From: Viridibacillus arvi
Lineage (GTDB): Bacteria > Bacillota > Bacilli > Bacillales_A > Planococcaceae
Length of the DNA: 64,000 bases
Assembly (NCBI RefSeq): GCF_001274945.1
Contig: NZ_LILB01000005.1
Location: 391,296-455,295 of the forward strand
Direction: 5' to 3'
Below are positions 1 through 7,970 of this stretch, in pieces. A program made the position numbers and the translations under genes. Below the pieces are notes generated by a model that did not search any database, had not been told where the DNA came from, and saw only the letters and a program-made list of their open reading frames with translations. Every line of letters starts with the position of its first letter. Within the stretch, counting starts at the first letter, position 1.

Positions 1-456
1 GATATGATTATCTATTAATGCAGCAAGTGCATTATTTGCAGTAGTAATTGCGTGGAGATCCCCAGTAAAATGCAGATTTATGTCATCCATCGGCAATACT
101 TGAGCGTAGCCACCACCAGTTGCTCCGCCCTTCATACCCATTATCGGGCCAAGCGAAGGTTCTCGTAATGCAACAATGACTTTTTCATTTAGTTGGTTAA
201 GTGCATCAGCAAGTCCAACGGTCACAGTTGATTTACCTTCGCCTGCAGGTGTAGGGCTGATCGCTGTTACAAGAACGACTTTTGCTGAAGATGTGTTTGT
301 GTTTAGTTTTAATGGGTTAATTTTAGCTTTATAGTTTCCGTAAAGTTCCAGTGCTTCTTGTGGAATACCTGCTTTTTCTGCAATCTCCGTAATAGGACGC
401 ATTGTAGCATTTTGTGCAATTTCTAAATCTGATAAAGGTTGAGCGGTTTTAGACAC
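1..456 (-). CDS. fhs: Formate--tetrahydrofolate ligase, N-terminal part (runs off window)
   Basis: ATP-dependent ligation of formate to tetrahydrofolate in cytosolic one-carbon metabolism. The 152 codons present match the Fhs N-terminus, including the P-loop [10 protein letters not shown] near residue 70 and the glycine-rich [14 protein letters not shown] stretch near residue 110. I chose the GTG at 456 because an AGAGGGAT ribosome-binding site lies just upstream and the homology starts there. The rest of the gene lies before base 1. The family assignment is firm; only the fragment can be judged. Confidence 0.93.
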   Translation of the reverse strand, partial: MSKTAQPLSDLEIAQNATMRPITEIAEKAGIPQEALELYGNYKAKINPLKLNTNTSSAKVVLVTAISPTPAGEGKSTVTVGLADALNQLNEKVIVALREPSLGPIMGMKGGATGGGYAQVLPMDDINLHFTGDLHAITTANNALAALIDNHI

Positions 457-687
457 AGCAGATCCCTCTTTCGTTCATTTTCTAGTGTTAAAGGTAATGA
501 GATGAAATCTTTATAATTTTCTATCTAAGACTATTATAAAGTACTTTCCCCAACAAAACATTTGCTTATTCGACAATCAATTGACAACTTTAATTTTATT
601 CGTAATATATATATAATTTTTAATGTTTCATCACACAGGTACGGAAAAGAGGTATACCTTACCATCTGCATCCTTAGGAGGATTATT

Positions 688-1110
688 GTGAAGAAAATAA
701 GAATTGAAAATGTATTAGAGTTTTCCCATTCTTTAATGAATGAAGTAGTAATGAATACAGCTAGAGAATTAAATGATGCTTATTTTATAATAAAAGTAGA
801 TGACCTATTAAAAGAGAGAAACTTAACTCAAAAAGATTTAGCTAATATGACAGGTATGAGAATTGGAACTATATCGGAGATAATAAACGGTAAGGGTATT
901 AGTATAAATAAAGTACAAATAATGGCTATAATGGTTGCGCTTAGAGTGACTAACCTTTCAGATATAAAAGAGATAAGATTACCTGAGGCATTGACCTCTA
1001 CATGCTTAGAAGAATCTCAGGATTGGACAGATTCAAAGACTATGCCTGAGTCAGTTAAAGAAATGTATAAAGAGAATGTATTGAGAGCTAATTTGGGAAA
1101 TCAATATTAA
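688..1110 (+). CDS. XRE/Cro-CI family helix-turn-helix regulator
   Basis: A 140-residue protein with one Cro/CI-type HTH at about residues 35-85 (a LTQKDLANMTGMRIGTISEI core). The open frame extends upstream to 562, but the GTG at 688 has a TAGGAGG site six bases before it, so I start there. The C-terminal 55 residues are acidic and match nothing I recognise. It lies beside phage-like genes and shares a bidirectional terminator with the next gene. It is probably a phage or mobile-element repressor or an orphan regulator; its target is unknown. Confidence 0.75.
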   Translation: MKKIRIENVLEFSHSLMNEVVMNTARELNDAYFIIKVDDLLKERNLTQKDLANMTGMRIGTISEIINGKGISINKVQIMAIMVALRVTNLSDIKEIRLPEALTSTCLEESQDWTDSKTMPESVKEMYKENVLRANLGNQY

Positions 1111-1163
1111 AAAAGGCTGTCTAAAAAGTCGGTGAAATCAGACTTTTGAGGGCAGTCTTTTTT
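1111..1163. terminator. Bidirectional rho-independent terminator
   Basis: A long imperfect stem (AAAAAGGCTGTC / GGGCAGTCTTTTTT with an inner AAAGTC / GACTTTT) sits between convergent genes. It has an A-run on one side and a T-run on the other. The stem overlaps the last eight codons of the minus-strand gene. Confidence 0.75.
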
Positions 1164-1644
1164 GTGAAGTCAGTTTTTTATCATTAAAAAGGAGGAGCTT
1201 ATTGCTCCCCTGTTCTTTCTCATATTTTTTTAACTTTCTATAGAATGTAGCCTTGCTGATGCCTACCTTTTTAAGAATTTCAGGTACTACCATTTTTTGA
1301 TTGATGTATAAGTCAATTGCTGTGTCTATTGTTTCCTTAGGAATGTCTCTACTGAGTCCTGCCTTGTTCACATAACTGTATATAGTAGGTTTTGAACATC
1401 CAACAGTATCCATGATTTCCTCAATTGTCATTCCTTCTTGATACAGCTTAACAATGTCCTCTTTTTGCTCTGCTGTAAGTCTCTTGCTTACTTGTTCATT
1501 CTTTTCTTTTGCTCCAATTCTCACAAGGATTCTATGGATGGTAGCTACATGTAATCCCATGACCTCTGCAATCTCTTTAGGAGTCATTTTTGCATCCCAT
1601 AATTCCCTGATTGCTTTCATTTTATTTGTTTCTGTAGGTTTCAA
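1138..1644 (-). CDS. Protein of three tandem helix-turn-helix units
   Basis: A 168-residue protein with three successive resolvase/transposase-type HTH units, at about residues 8-45, 58-97 and 104-140. Each has the pattern (E/D)I-x3-(G/V)-(L/C/I)-x2-(A/P)T(I/F)(H/Y)R. The TTG at 1644 is the start: AGGAGGA lies six bases upstream. There is no catalytic domain, so it is a DNA-binding protein, not a recombinase. Its place among phage-like genes suggests phage origin. A decayed fourth HTH unit lies just upstream (1687-1812). The function is unknown. Confidence 0.65.
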   Translation of the reverse strand: MKPTETNKMKAIRELWDAKMTPKEIAEVMGLHVATIHRILVRIGAKEKNEQVSKRLTAEQKEDIVKLYQEGMTIEEIMDTVGCSKPTIYSYVNKAGLSRDIPKETIDTAIDLYINQKMVVPEILKKVGISKATFYRKLKKYEKEQGSNKLLLFNDKKLTSQKRLPSKV

Positions 1645-1686
1645 ATTTATTCCTCCTGAGCTTTCCTTGTATCTCTAGTCATTGAG

Positions 1687-1812
1687 CTACCTCTTTAATC
1701 TAGTAGCCCAGCTAACACCTATGATTTCAGTAATCTCTTTTAATGTACGTTTTCCTTCACTATACAACTCCAAAGCATAATATTTACTGGACTCCCTTAG
1801 TGACAGCCAGAA
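1687..1812 (-). pseudogene. Remnant helix-turn-helix fragment
   Basis: An open stretch of 41 codons without a start codon. Its C-terminal half reads LKEITEIIGVSWATRLKR, an HTH resembling those in the adjacent triple-HTH protein. A TGA precedes it. I read it as a broken copy or duplicated unit of the neighbouring gene. Confidence 0.45.
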
Positions 1813-1841
1813 TCAGACAGAGCCTAAGCACTCCTACTAAA

Positions 1842-2504
1842 TTATTTAGTTACACTTATCCAAGTAGTACCTGATACTTGATAATAGGTACTTTCTGAGA
1901 CGAGCTCTAGAGAGTATCTGTAGTAATCAAAGTTATCAACTAATACTCTAGGAGCATCATGGAAGATTCCTCTCTCATCAACTACCTGAATTGCTAAGTC
2001 TGTCTTAGAGCGACATCCAGTGTATATGTGAACATAATTTCTTATGAATGTTATTACATCATCTATCTCGCCAATGAACCCCTCATTGTAAAGTGTATTA
2101 GCAATTGATTTTTCAATTTCTGTCATTCTTATAACTTCCAAAATAACGACCTCCAATGATATTGGTAGAAAGTAATCCTTATCACGCTTAATACATACCC
2201 CTCTAACAAAATCAGTATTATGTATATACAAAGAGAAAACTGTTTTCTTAGCCTTTCCTTTTACATCTTTCTCAATCAGGCTATTAATAACCTCAATCAA
2301 CATATCGCAATATACACCTTTTACAGTATCAAGAACTTCGATTGAATCACCTGAGACTCTAGTAATCTCAATATCATATGTATCTAAGCTGTTTAGCTTT
2401 ATTAATACTCTGACACCTCTTTTATATAGTAAAGTTTTGATTCTAAACTGTAACCCACTATCTATTACAAGGTATTCTCTTGCTCCCCATGCAGGTAGTG
2501 CCAT
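1842..2504 (-). CDS. Phage-type hypothetical protein, N-terminus uncertain
   Basis: The 220 residues after the first ATG (2504) resemble a family seen in Bacillus phages: an N-terminal AWGAREYLVIDSGLQFRIK-like segment, then a LNSLDTYDIEI and GVYCDML motif. No function is known for that family. The open frame continues about 22 codons upstream (to about 2570) in protein-like sequence beginning LEYSLEVANIILKQ, as in those relatives, but I find no ATG, GTG or TTG there. Either the true start was lost (pseudogene) or translation starts at the internal ATG. The C-terminal half (from about residue 105) is unrecognised. Confidence 0.5.
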   Translation of the reverse strand: MALPAWGAREYLVIDSGLQFRIKTLLYKRGVRVLIKLNSLDTYDIEITRVSGDSIEVLDTVKGVYCDMLIEVINSLIEKDVKGKAKKTVFSLYIHNTDFVRGVCIKRDKDYFLPISLEVVILEVIRMTEIEKSIANTLYNEGFIGEIDDVITFIRNYVHIYTGCRSKTDLAIQVVDERGIFHDAPRVLVDNFDYYRYSLELVSESTYYQVSGTTWISVTK

Positions 2505-2607
2505 TCTATCCTGAGCAATAATCTGTTTAAGGATGATATTTGCGACTTCTAAGCTGTACTCTAATGATGTTTAAATTCGTTGTATTCTGACAACTTCAGA
2601 TATGCAT

Positions 2608-2643
2608 TAAAAAAGAGAGCTGTAATTAAACAAGCTCTCTAAA
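2608..2643 (-). terminator. Terminator after ligD
   Basis: An AGAGAGCT / AGCTCTCT stem with a 12-base loop, followed on the minus strand by a run of seven T. It lies just beyond the ligD stop. Confidence 0.75.
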
Positions 2644-2674
2644 GTTATCTGCATCTAACGATGGCTTTATGATG

Positions 2675-4531
2675 TTATTTTTCTAAGAGTCCTTTTAATT
2701 GATTAAGTACAACTGCAAACTTTTGATCATTTTCACTTTGACGAAAACTAGAAAAAGGATTTCCCACTTTATTAATACGAGCTAAAACAGAAGAGATAGT
2801 AAACATACTCGGATTCAACGTCTCGTTAACTTCCTCCCAGAATAGCGGCGTTGCAATGAACCCTTTTTCATTTCCCCTCGGTGAATATGGTGCAATTATT
2901 GTCTTTCCCTCACGATGTTGTACATAGTCCAGGTACAATTTATTATTTCTATTTTTCTTTAAGCGCTCAGTCGTAAACCATTGTGGATTCTGTTCAATTA
3001 AAAAGTCACAAACAAACTTAGTGAATATACCAGTCTCTTCATATGAAAATTTATCTAAAGGCAATGGAATATATATTTGCATCCCCTTTCCTCCAGAGGT
3101 CTTTACAAAAGAAATTAATTCGAATTGATCAAAGATAGCTTTCATATGCAATGCGGCTTTGACTGCTAAATGAAATTCATTTACAGATGGTGGATCTAAA
3201 TCAAATACAATTTCAGTTGGTTTTTCTGTTTGAATAGGTTGAAATGGTATGTGGAACTCTAAAGCTAGTTGGTTTCCCAACCATAAAAGTGTTTCGACGT
3301 TATTGCAGATAATAAAGTTTGTATCTCCTATTTGTTTGGTGGTAACAAAATCAGGTACATTATCTGGACTACTTTTCTGGTAAAAGCTTTCTCCTGGTAC
3401 CCCGTGTGGATAGCGAATAATCGTTAAATTTCGGTTACGTAAAAACGGTAACATATAAGAAGAAATATTTTGTAGATACACCAAGTAATCATCTTTTAAT
3501 ATATTGCTCGCAGGCCATATAGGCTTATCCGGATGTGTAACCTGAACTGATTCAGGAATTGGATGAAGTTGAAGGTACATTTGTTGCCAAGTACATTCAT
3601 CAGGATTCATCTCCAGCTTAAAAGAATTGAATCTTGGTTCTCTTAATTTTTCTCCCAAAAAATCAATACACGCTATTTCCACGCAGATAGAAGGTTCCAG
3701 TTCCCAAATACTTTCTGAAATTTTTATCCCTTTTGATTGAAACAAAGTTATTAAAGTAGTTGATTCTTCTTCTTTAAAACCGTGTTTAAAAGTAACTACT
3801 TCGACAAGATGATTATCTTGATAAATAGCACCATGAAAAAAACCATTACTTTTATTGTATTTCGTAAGAATAGTAGTAATGTATCTCCAATTTTTAATTT
3901 TTAACCAGTTAGTTGTTCGCTTATCACTAATCCATTTACTGGTCTTTCGTTTTGCTATAATCCCCTCTCCGTTACTTACTAATATTTTCTTCCACAATTC
4001 AATACTATTATTAAACACGTCAATTGCCTGTAACCGATTAATTATGTCTTCATTATTTATTGAAGTTGGAAGACCGAGTGTTTCGAATAACTTTTGTAAA
4101 ACCTCTTTGCGCTTTATTAAATATGAGTTTGTCTGACTCTTACCTTTATATTTCAAACAATCAAACACGATAAAATGACAGGAGAACTTTTCTAAATGTT
4201 TCTTGATAGTATTTTGACTACGCATTCGACCTCTTGTTTGTACTACATTAAAATTACTTTGAAAGGTATTTGTTAAATAAACTAATTCACCATCTAAAGT
4301 TAGTGGTAGAAACGAATTTATTTGTCCTTTAATTTCAAGGCAATATTCAATGATCTCAGGAAAATTTTGATTAAGTATATTGCCGTTTCTACTAATTAAA
4401 ATTGGTTCTTCATCCCAAATGAGCATACACCTGAAACCGTCATATTTCGTTTCATATAACCAATCATCTCCGACTGGAATTTCTGTTGCTTCAGTTAAGA
4501 GCATTGGTTTCAATTTCTCTCCTACTTTCAT
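2675..4531 (-). CDS. ligD: ATP-dependent DNA ligase D (ligase plus polymerase), NHEJ
   Basis: Seals and fills double-strand breaks with Ku. About 618 residues, close to B. subtilis LigD (611), in the same order: N-terminal ATP-dependent ligase with the nucleotidyl-lysine motif KYDGFR (Lys about 29), then a C-terminal primase-like polymerase domain with RYPHGVPGESFYQK and a DLDPP metal-binding motif. The 3'-phosphoesterase domain of some relatives is absent, as in Bacillus. The open frame runs to 4729 across the ku promoter, but family similarity begins at the ATG at 4531; a TTG eight codons further in (4507), just after TAGGAGA, is an alternative. Divergent from ku. Confidence 0.93.
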   Translation of the reverse strand: MKVGEKLKPMLLTEATEIPVGDDWLYETKYDGFRCMLIWDEEPILISRNGNILNQNFPEIIEYCLEIKGQINSFLPLTLDGELVYLTNTFQSNFNVVQTRGRMRSQNTIKKHLEKFSCHFIVFDCLKYKGKSQTNSYLIKRKEVLQKLFETLGLPTSINNEDIINRLQAIDVFNNSIELWKKILVSNGEGIIAKRKTSKWISDKRTTNWLKIKNWRYITTILTKYNKSNGFFHGAIYQDNHLVEVVTFKHGFKEEESTTLITLFQSKGIKISESIWELEPSICVEIACIDFLGEKLREPRFNSFKLEMNPDECTWQQMYLQLHPIPESVQVTHPDKPIWPASNILKDDYLVYLQNISSYMLPFLRNRNLTIIRYPHGVPGESFYQKSSPDNVPDFVTTKQIGDTNFIICNNVETLLWLGNQLALEFHIPFQPIQTEKPTEIVFDLDPPSVNEFHLAVKAALHMKAIFDQFELISFVKTSGGKGMQIYIPLPLDKFSYEETGIFTKFVCDFLIEQNPQWFTTERLKKNRNNKLYLDYVQHREGKTIIAPYSPRGNEKGFIATPLFWEEVNETLNPSMFTISSVLARINKVGNPFSSFRQSENDQKFAVVLNQLKGLLEK

Positions 4532-4570
4532 CTGGTTTACATTTAGTTTTTGATTATTTCTCCTATTGAT

Positions 4571-4600
4571 ACATAAAAAAAGACGATTGATTGCATAGTA
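4571..4600 (+). promoter_or_regulatory. Candidate sigma-G (forespore) promoter of ku
   Basis: ACATA (4571-4575) and CATAGTA (4594-4600) are separated by 18 bp. This is close to the sigma-G pattern GMATR-N18-CATNMTA, with one mismatch in each box. Known biology: in B. subtilis the ku/ligD pair is expressed in the forespore. The leader to the ATG would be about 16 nt. Prediction by eye only. Confidence 0.4.
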
Positions 4601-4622
4601 AGAAGAAAACGAGGTGAAAGTA

Positions 4623-5447
4623 ATGCATACAGTTTGGAAAGGTAGCATTAGTTTTGGATTGGTTAATATACCAGTTAAGCTCCATACTGCAACTGAAAAT
4701 AAAGATATTAAGCTCAGACAATTACACAAAGAATGTAATACACCGATTAGCTATAAAAAGGTATGCGAAGGTTGTAATAAAGAAGTTAAAGAAGAGGATA
4801 TTGTAAAAGCATATGAATATGCGAAGAATAAGTTTGTAGTCTTAGATGATGAGGAACTTGAAAACTTAAGAAAAGAAAATGAAGATAAGGCAGTAGAAAT
4901 AATCGATTTTGTGAAGATAGAAGAAATTGATCCCATCTATTTTGACCGTTCTTATTTTTTATCTCCAGACACAACTGGCAGTAAAGCGTATTCCCTATTA
5001 AGAAAAACATTAGAGGAGTCAGGAAAAATAGGCGTTGCAAAAATCATTATAAGGTCTAAGGAACAATTGGCAATAGTTCGGGTATATAAAGATTCGTTAG
5101 TCATGGAAACAATTCATTTTCCCGATGAGGTAAGAGATGTTGCTGATGTACCTAATATTCCGAGTGAACAAATAGTAGTTCAGAAAGAGCTTGATACAGC
5201 TCTAATGTTAGTTGACCAACTAACAACAGAATTTGAACCCACAAAATATACCGACGAGTATCGCACTGCTTTAATGGAATTAATTGAAGAGAAAAAAGCT
5301 TCTAATACTGTAACAGCAAGCGATAAACAGCCAGTTCCAAATAACGTTACTGATTTAATGACAGCACTTCAAGCTTCGTTAGATAAGACTAAGACTACAA
5401 AGAAAAAACCAACTACGAGAAAGAGAGCTACTAAAAAAACTTCATAA
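4623..5447 (+). CDS. ku: Ku DNA end-binding protein, NHEJ
   Basis: Homodimeric ring protein that binds broken DNA ends and recruits LigD. 274 residues with the canonical bacterial Ku opening (MHTVWKGSISFGLVNIPVKL), a core with a Cys-x2-Cys (CEGC) near residue 53, and a C-terminal lysine/arginine/threonine-rich tail (from about residue 255) typical of DNA-binding Ku extensions. The ATG at 4623 follows GAGGTGA; the in-frame GTG at 4614 lies inside that ribosome-binding site and is rejected. Divergent partner of ligD. Confidence 0.95.
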   Translation: MHTVWKGSISFGLVNIPVKLHTATENKDIKLRQLHKECNTPISYKKVCEGCNKEVKEEDIVKAYEYAKNKFVVLDDEELENLRKENEDKAVEIIDFVKIEEIDPIYFDRSYFLSPDTTGSKAYSLLRKTLEESGKIGVAKIIIRSKEQLAIVRVYKDSLVMETIHFPDEVRDVADVPNIPSEQIVVQKELDTALMLVDQLTTEFEPTKYTDEYRTALMELIEEKKASNTVTASDKQPVPNNVTDLMTALQASLDKTKTTKKKPTTRKRATKKTS

Positions 5448-5449
5448 TA

Positions 5450-5486
5450 AAAAGCCCTATCCAATGGAGGATGGGGCTAATTTTGT
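5450..5486 (+). terminator. Terminator after ku
   Basis: An AGCCC-tat-CC / GG-at-GGGGCT stem followed by a T-rich tail, immediately after the ku stop codon. Confidence 0.75.
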
Positions 5487-5529
5487 TTCATTAATTAGAA
5501 GAAAAATTACAATACCAATCATTAGCTAA

Positions 5530-5739
5530 TTAAAATTTATATTTCTTTCTAATTTTTGATATTGATCTAATAGAGTTATTATAAATCAGTTCTTCCATTA
5601 ATCCAACATTAGAACCATTCTTCTTTTCTAATGTGATAAGACACCTTCTCCATATAGAAATCCCATACCACTGATAGTTTATTTTCTCTTTTAATATTTT
5701 TCTAAATAGCTCTGAATGGTGAACTATTGAAAGCTTCGA
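5530..5739 (-). pseudogene. Truncated reading frame, remnant of an unknown protein
   Basis: Sixty-nine open codons end in TAA with no usable start codon before an upstream stop. The peptide looks protein-like, with stretches INYQWYGISIWRRCLITLE and NSIRSISKIRKKYKF, and is basic at its C-terminus. I do not recognise the family. It lies directly outside the left repeat of the putative island, so it may be what is left of a neighbour or of an earlier mobile element. Confidence 0.35.
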
Positions 5740-5760
5740 TTATAATCCTCTATGTTAATA

Positions 5761-5847
5761 AAATGTTAGCATTTCAATTTCACCTTACATACAAACCCTT
5801 ATATATCAACGGTTTCAGCGACTTATTACATCATTCCGCCCGTAAGG
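5761..5847 (+). repeat. Left copy of island-flanking direct repeat (candidate att site)
   Basis: Begins AAATGTTAGCATTTCA and ends near CATTCCGCCCGTAAGG. It matches 19289-19376 over its whole length (about 85% by eye, one 1-base gap). Read on the minus strand it contains GGCGGAATGATGTAATAAG, which encodes Gly-Gly-Met-Met-stop, the typical end of GroEL. Confidence 0.65.
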
Positions 5848-6423
5848 TGAAAGTGTGTAATATCTTTAACATCAGTTTACGAAAACGCATAAAATTAACG
5901 TTTTCCTGGTGCATAGTTCGTTTTTCCGAAAGAAATACGCCGGTAATTCACGTACAATTCCCTATCCCAAATAATGTAGAAAGGAGCGAATACTCTTGGA
6001 TCAAATCATTTCATTCATCAGCCAAGTTTCCCAAAAGTTGTGACCCTCTATCTGCTCTATCGGATTGAATCCAAGCTGGATTAAGTAGTCCAATCGATTC
6101 AGGAACTGCCCAACCGCATGAAGGCGTGAAAATAGAAACTGACATTTCGCCGATTAGAGGACCGCCCAGCGCGGGGTCAGCCATCTGACTAATTGAAAGC
6201 TCTGCCATCAACCATCTTAAAAAAATTCATAATATGATTCGCAAACCTTGCCCATGAGTGGGATAAGTAAGGCATTAGTAAAAAGGTTTTATGACAATCG
6301 GGACATCTTCTCCGCATAATCGAAAAGCAACTTCAGTAATGGATGGCAGGTATAACCAGCTATATCAAGGCATATTTGCCAATTTCACTGTGCGAAAGTT
6401 GAGTAATTAAACATAAATGAATG
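5848..6423. other. Gene-free stretch with higher-GC decayed sequence
   Basis: No intact gene seen. About 6000-6200 is visibly richer in GC than its surroundings. A TTG with an AAAGGAG site (about 5998) opens a 15-codon frame that stops at once, as if it were the beginning of a lost gene. On the minus strand near 6240-6340 a short RRCPDCHKTF stretch looks like half a zinc ribbon. I read the whole as debris of one or more genes, possibly a transposase, but cannot name them. Confidence 0.3.
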
Positions 6424-6465
6424 AAAAAAAGAGCTAAAACCGGCGACGGGTTTTAGCTCTTTTTG
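6424..6465. terminator. Terminator after melA
   Basis: A strong stem GAGCTAAAACC / GGGTTTTAGCTC with a six-base loop, an A-run on the left and a T-run on the right. It works in both directions and sits at the melA stop. Confidence 0.85.
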
Positions 6466-7791
6466 TTATGCGAACGAAATAGTTTTGCAATCTTCGAATT
6501 TTGGAATCCAGTCACCGTGTGCTTCAATTAAATCATCGCACATCGCAACGATGTCATCTATTGATAATTCAGCGGCCGTATGAGGGTCAAGCATTGCTGC
6601 CTGATAGATGTGTTCTCTCTTTCCGCTGACGGCTGCTTCAATTGTTAAAAGCTGTGTATTAATATTTGTACGGTTAAGGGCCGCCAATTGTTCTGGAAGA
6701 TCTCCTACATAGCAAGGAGTGATTCCGCTGCGGTCAGCAACACATGAAACTTCAACAACCGCTTTTTCCGGCAAATTACTAATTAAACGTCCCGTATTTA
6801 AAATGTTGCCGCCAAATTTGAATGGAACATTTGTCTCAATCGCTTCAATAATATGGGAACCATATTCACGAGTACGAGTATGGGTAAGCTGAGCATCGTT
6901 AACAATCTCGTTACGCATTTTTTCCCAGCGTTCAATTTGCTCTACACAACGACGCGGGTACTCATCAAGAGGGATATTGAATTTCTCGATTAGGTACGGA
7001 TAATTGCGTTTAATGAAGTACGGATGGTACTCGGCATTATGCTCAGATGACTCCGTTACGTAAAATCCGAATTTATCCATTAACTCAAAGCGGACCATAT
7101 CATTATGTTTTGATTGTTGTTTTTCTTTTGCACGACGTTTAATTTCCGGATATAAATCTTTGCCGTCACGCTTGATTTCAAGGAGCCAGGCCATATGGTT
7201 AATACCAGCGATTTTTTCTTCGACACCCTCATGATCCATTCCTAAAGATTTTAAAAGGTGCTCGCTGCAAACTTGTACGCTATGACATAATCCGACTGTT
7301 TTGACATTTGTATAGCGCAGCATTGCTCCTGTTAATGTTGCCATCGGATTTGTGTAGTTTAAAAACAGGGCATCCGGACAAACTTCTTCGATATCCTTAG
7401 CGAAATCCCACAAAACTGGAATGGTACGAAGCGAACGAAAAATCCCGCCAATCCCGATTGTATCGGCAATTGTTTGGCGAAGGCCGTATTTTTTTGGAAT
7501 TTCAAAATCTATTACTGTACTTGGTTTATAGCCGCCGACTTGAATTGCATTTATAACGTATTTTGCACCTCTTAAAGCTTCTTTGCGATCTGCATAGGCT
7601 TTCACTACAACATTTGACTGTACACTTTGTTTTAAATTGTTTAACATATTTTCGGAATCTTTTAAACGTTGCTCATCAATATCAAATAATGCGAACTCGA
7701 ACCCAGCTAATGCCGGAACAAACATGCAGTCACCCAGAACATTTTTTGCAAAAATAGTACTTCCTGCTCCAATAAACGTAATTTTCGACAT
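6466..7791 (-). CDS. melA: Alpha-galactosidase, GH4 family (NAD/Mn dependent)
   Basis: Hydrolyses alpha-galactosides such as melibiose in the cytosol by the redox-assisted GH4 mechanism. 441 residues. Visible: N-terminal Rossmann NAD site (FIGAGSTIFAKNVLGD, residues 6-21), NYTNPM at 145-150, and the metal ligands Cys169 (GLCHSV) and His199 (GINHMAW). Length and motifs are normal for MelA-type GH4. An AGGAGG site precedes the ATG. Divergent from an araC-type activator gene with a cre-like site between them. Specificity for alpha-galactosides is inferred from closest resemblance and from the GH36 gene in the same block. Confidence 0.88.
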   Translation of the reverse strand: MSKITFIGAGSTIFAKNVLGDCMFVPALAGFEFALFDIDEQRLKDSENMLNNLKQSVQSNVVVKAYADRKEALRGAKYVINAIQVGGYKPSTVIDFEIPKKYGLRQTIADTIGIGGIFRSLRTIPVLWDFAKDIEEVCPDALFLNYTNPMATLTGAMLRYTNVKTVGLCHSVQVCSEHLLKSLGMDHEGVEEKIAGINHMAWLLEIKRDGKDLYPEIKRRAKEKQQSKHNDMVRFELMDKFGFYVTESSEHNAEYHPYFIKRNYPYLIEKFNIPLDEYPRRCVEQIERWEKMRNEIVNDAQLTHTRTREYGSHIIEAIETNVPFKFGGNILNTGRLISNLPEKAVVEVSCVADRSGITPCYVGDLPEQLAALNRTNINTQLLTIEAAVSGKREHIYQAAMLDPHTAAELSIDDIVAMCDDLIEAHGDWIPKFEDCKTISFA

Positions 7792-7880
7792 ACACTTACC
7801 TCCTGAAAAGTGAAACAGAGACCGTCAATTTTTTAAACGAGGATAAAAAATTGCTTTTTCAAAAAGATGATTGTCTTGTA

Positions 7881-7909
7881 TTCAACTTTAATTTATTTGT
7901 TGTTATAAT
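7881..7909 (+). promoter_or_regulatory. Candidate sigma-A promoter of the araC-type gene
   Basis: TTCAAC (7881-7886), a 17-bp spacer and a perfect TATAAT (7904-7909) upstream of the regulator gene. Confidence 0.5.
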
Positions 7910-7914
7910 AATGA

Positions 7915-7928
7915 TAAAACGTTTACAT
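7915..7928 (-). promoter_or_regulatory. Cre-like operator between melA and the AraC regulator
   Basis: On the minus strand the sequence is TGTAAACGTTTTAT. It fits the CcpA consensus TGNAARCGNWWWCA except at the last two bases. It lies just downstream of the plus-strand -10 box, so binding should repress the regulator gene. A LacI-type protein of the cluster could also bind it. Confidence 0.4.
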
Positions 7929-7970
7929 GCTAACTACAATGGTAAGTTATTGTGATAGGAGGGTATAATA

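Noticed and set aside
2608-2643. Repeat or att-like hairpin before ligD's end
   Set aside because: Its T-run and position fit an ordinary terminator.
4614-4622. GTG start for ku
   Set aside because: It lies within the GAGGTGA ribosome-binding site of the ATG at 4623, where family similarity begins.
4532-4729. N-terminal extension of LigD with hydrophobic residues
   Set aside because: It crosses the divergent ku promoter and has no counterpart in LigD proteins.
5727-6068. Plus-strand 113-codon frame over the left repeat
   Set aside because: It runs through the repeat and decayed DNA and has no ribosome-binding site.
6011-6211. Minus-strand 66-codon frame in the high-GC segment
   Set aside because: No ribosome-binding site, no similarity I can name; GC-rich DNA has few stops by chance.
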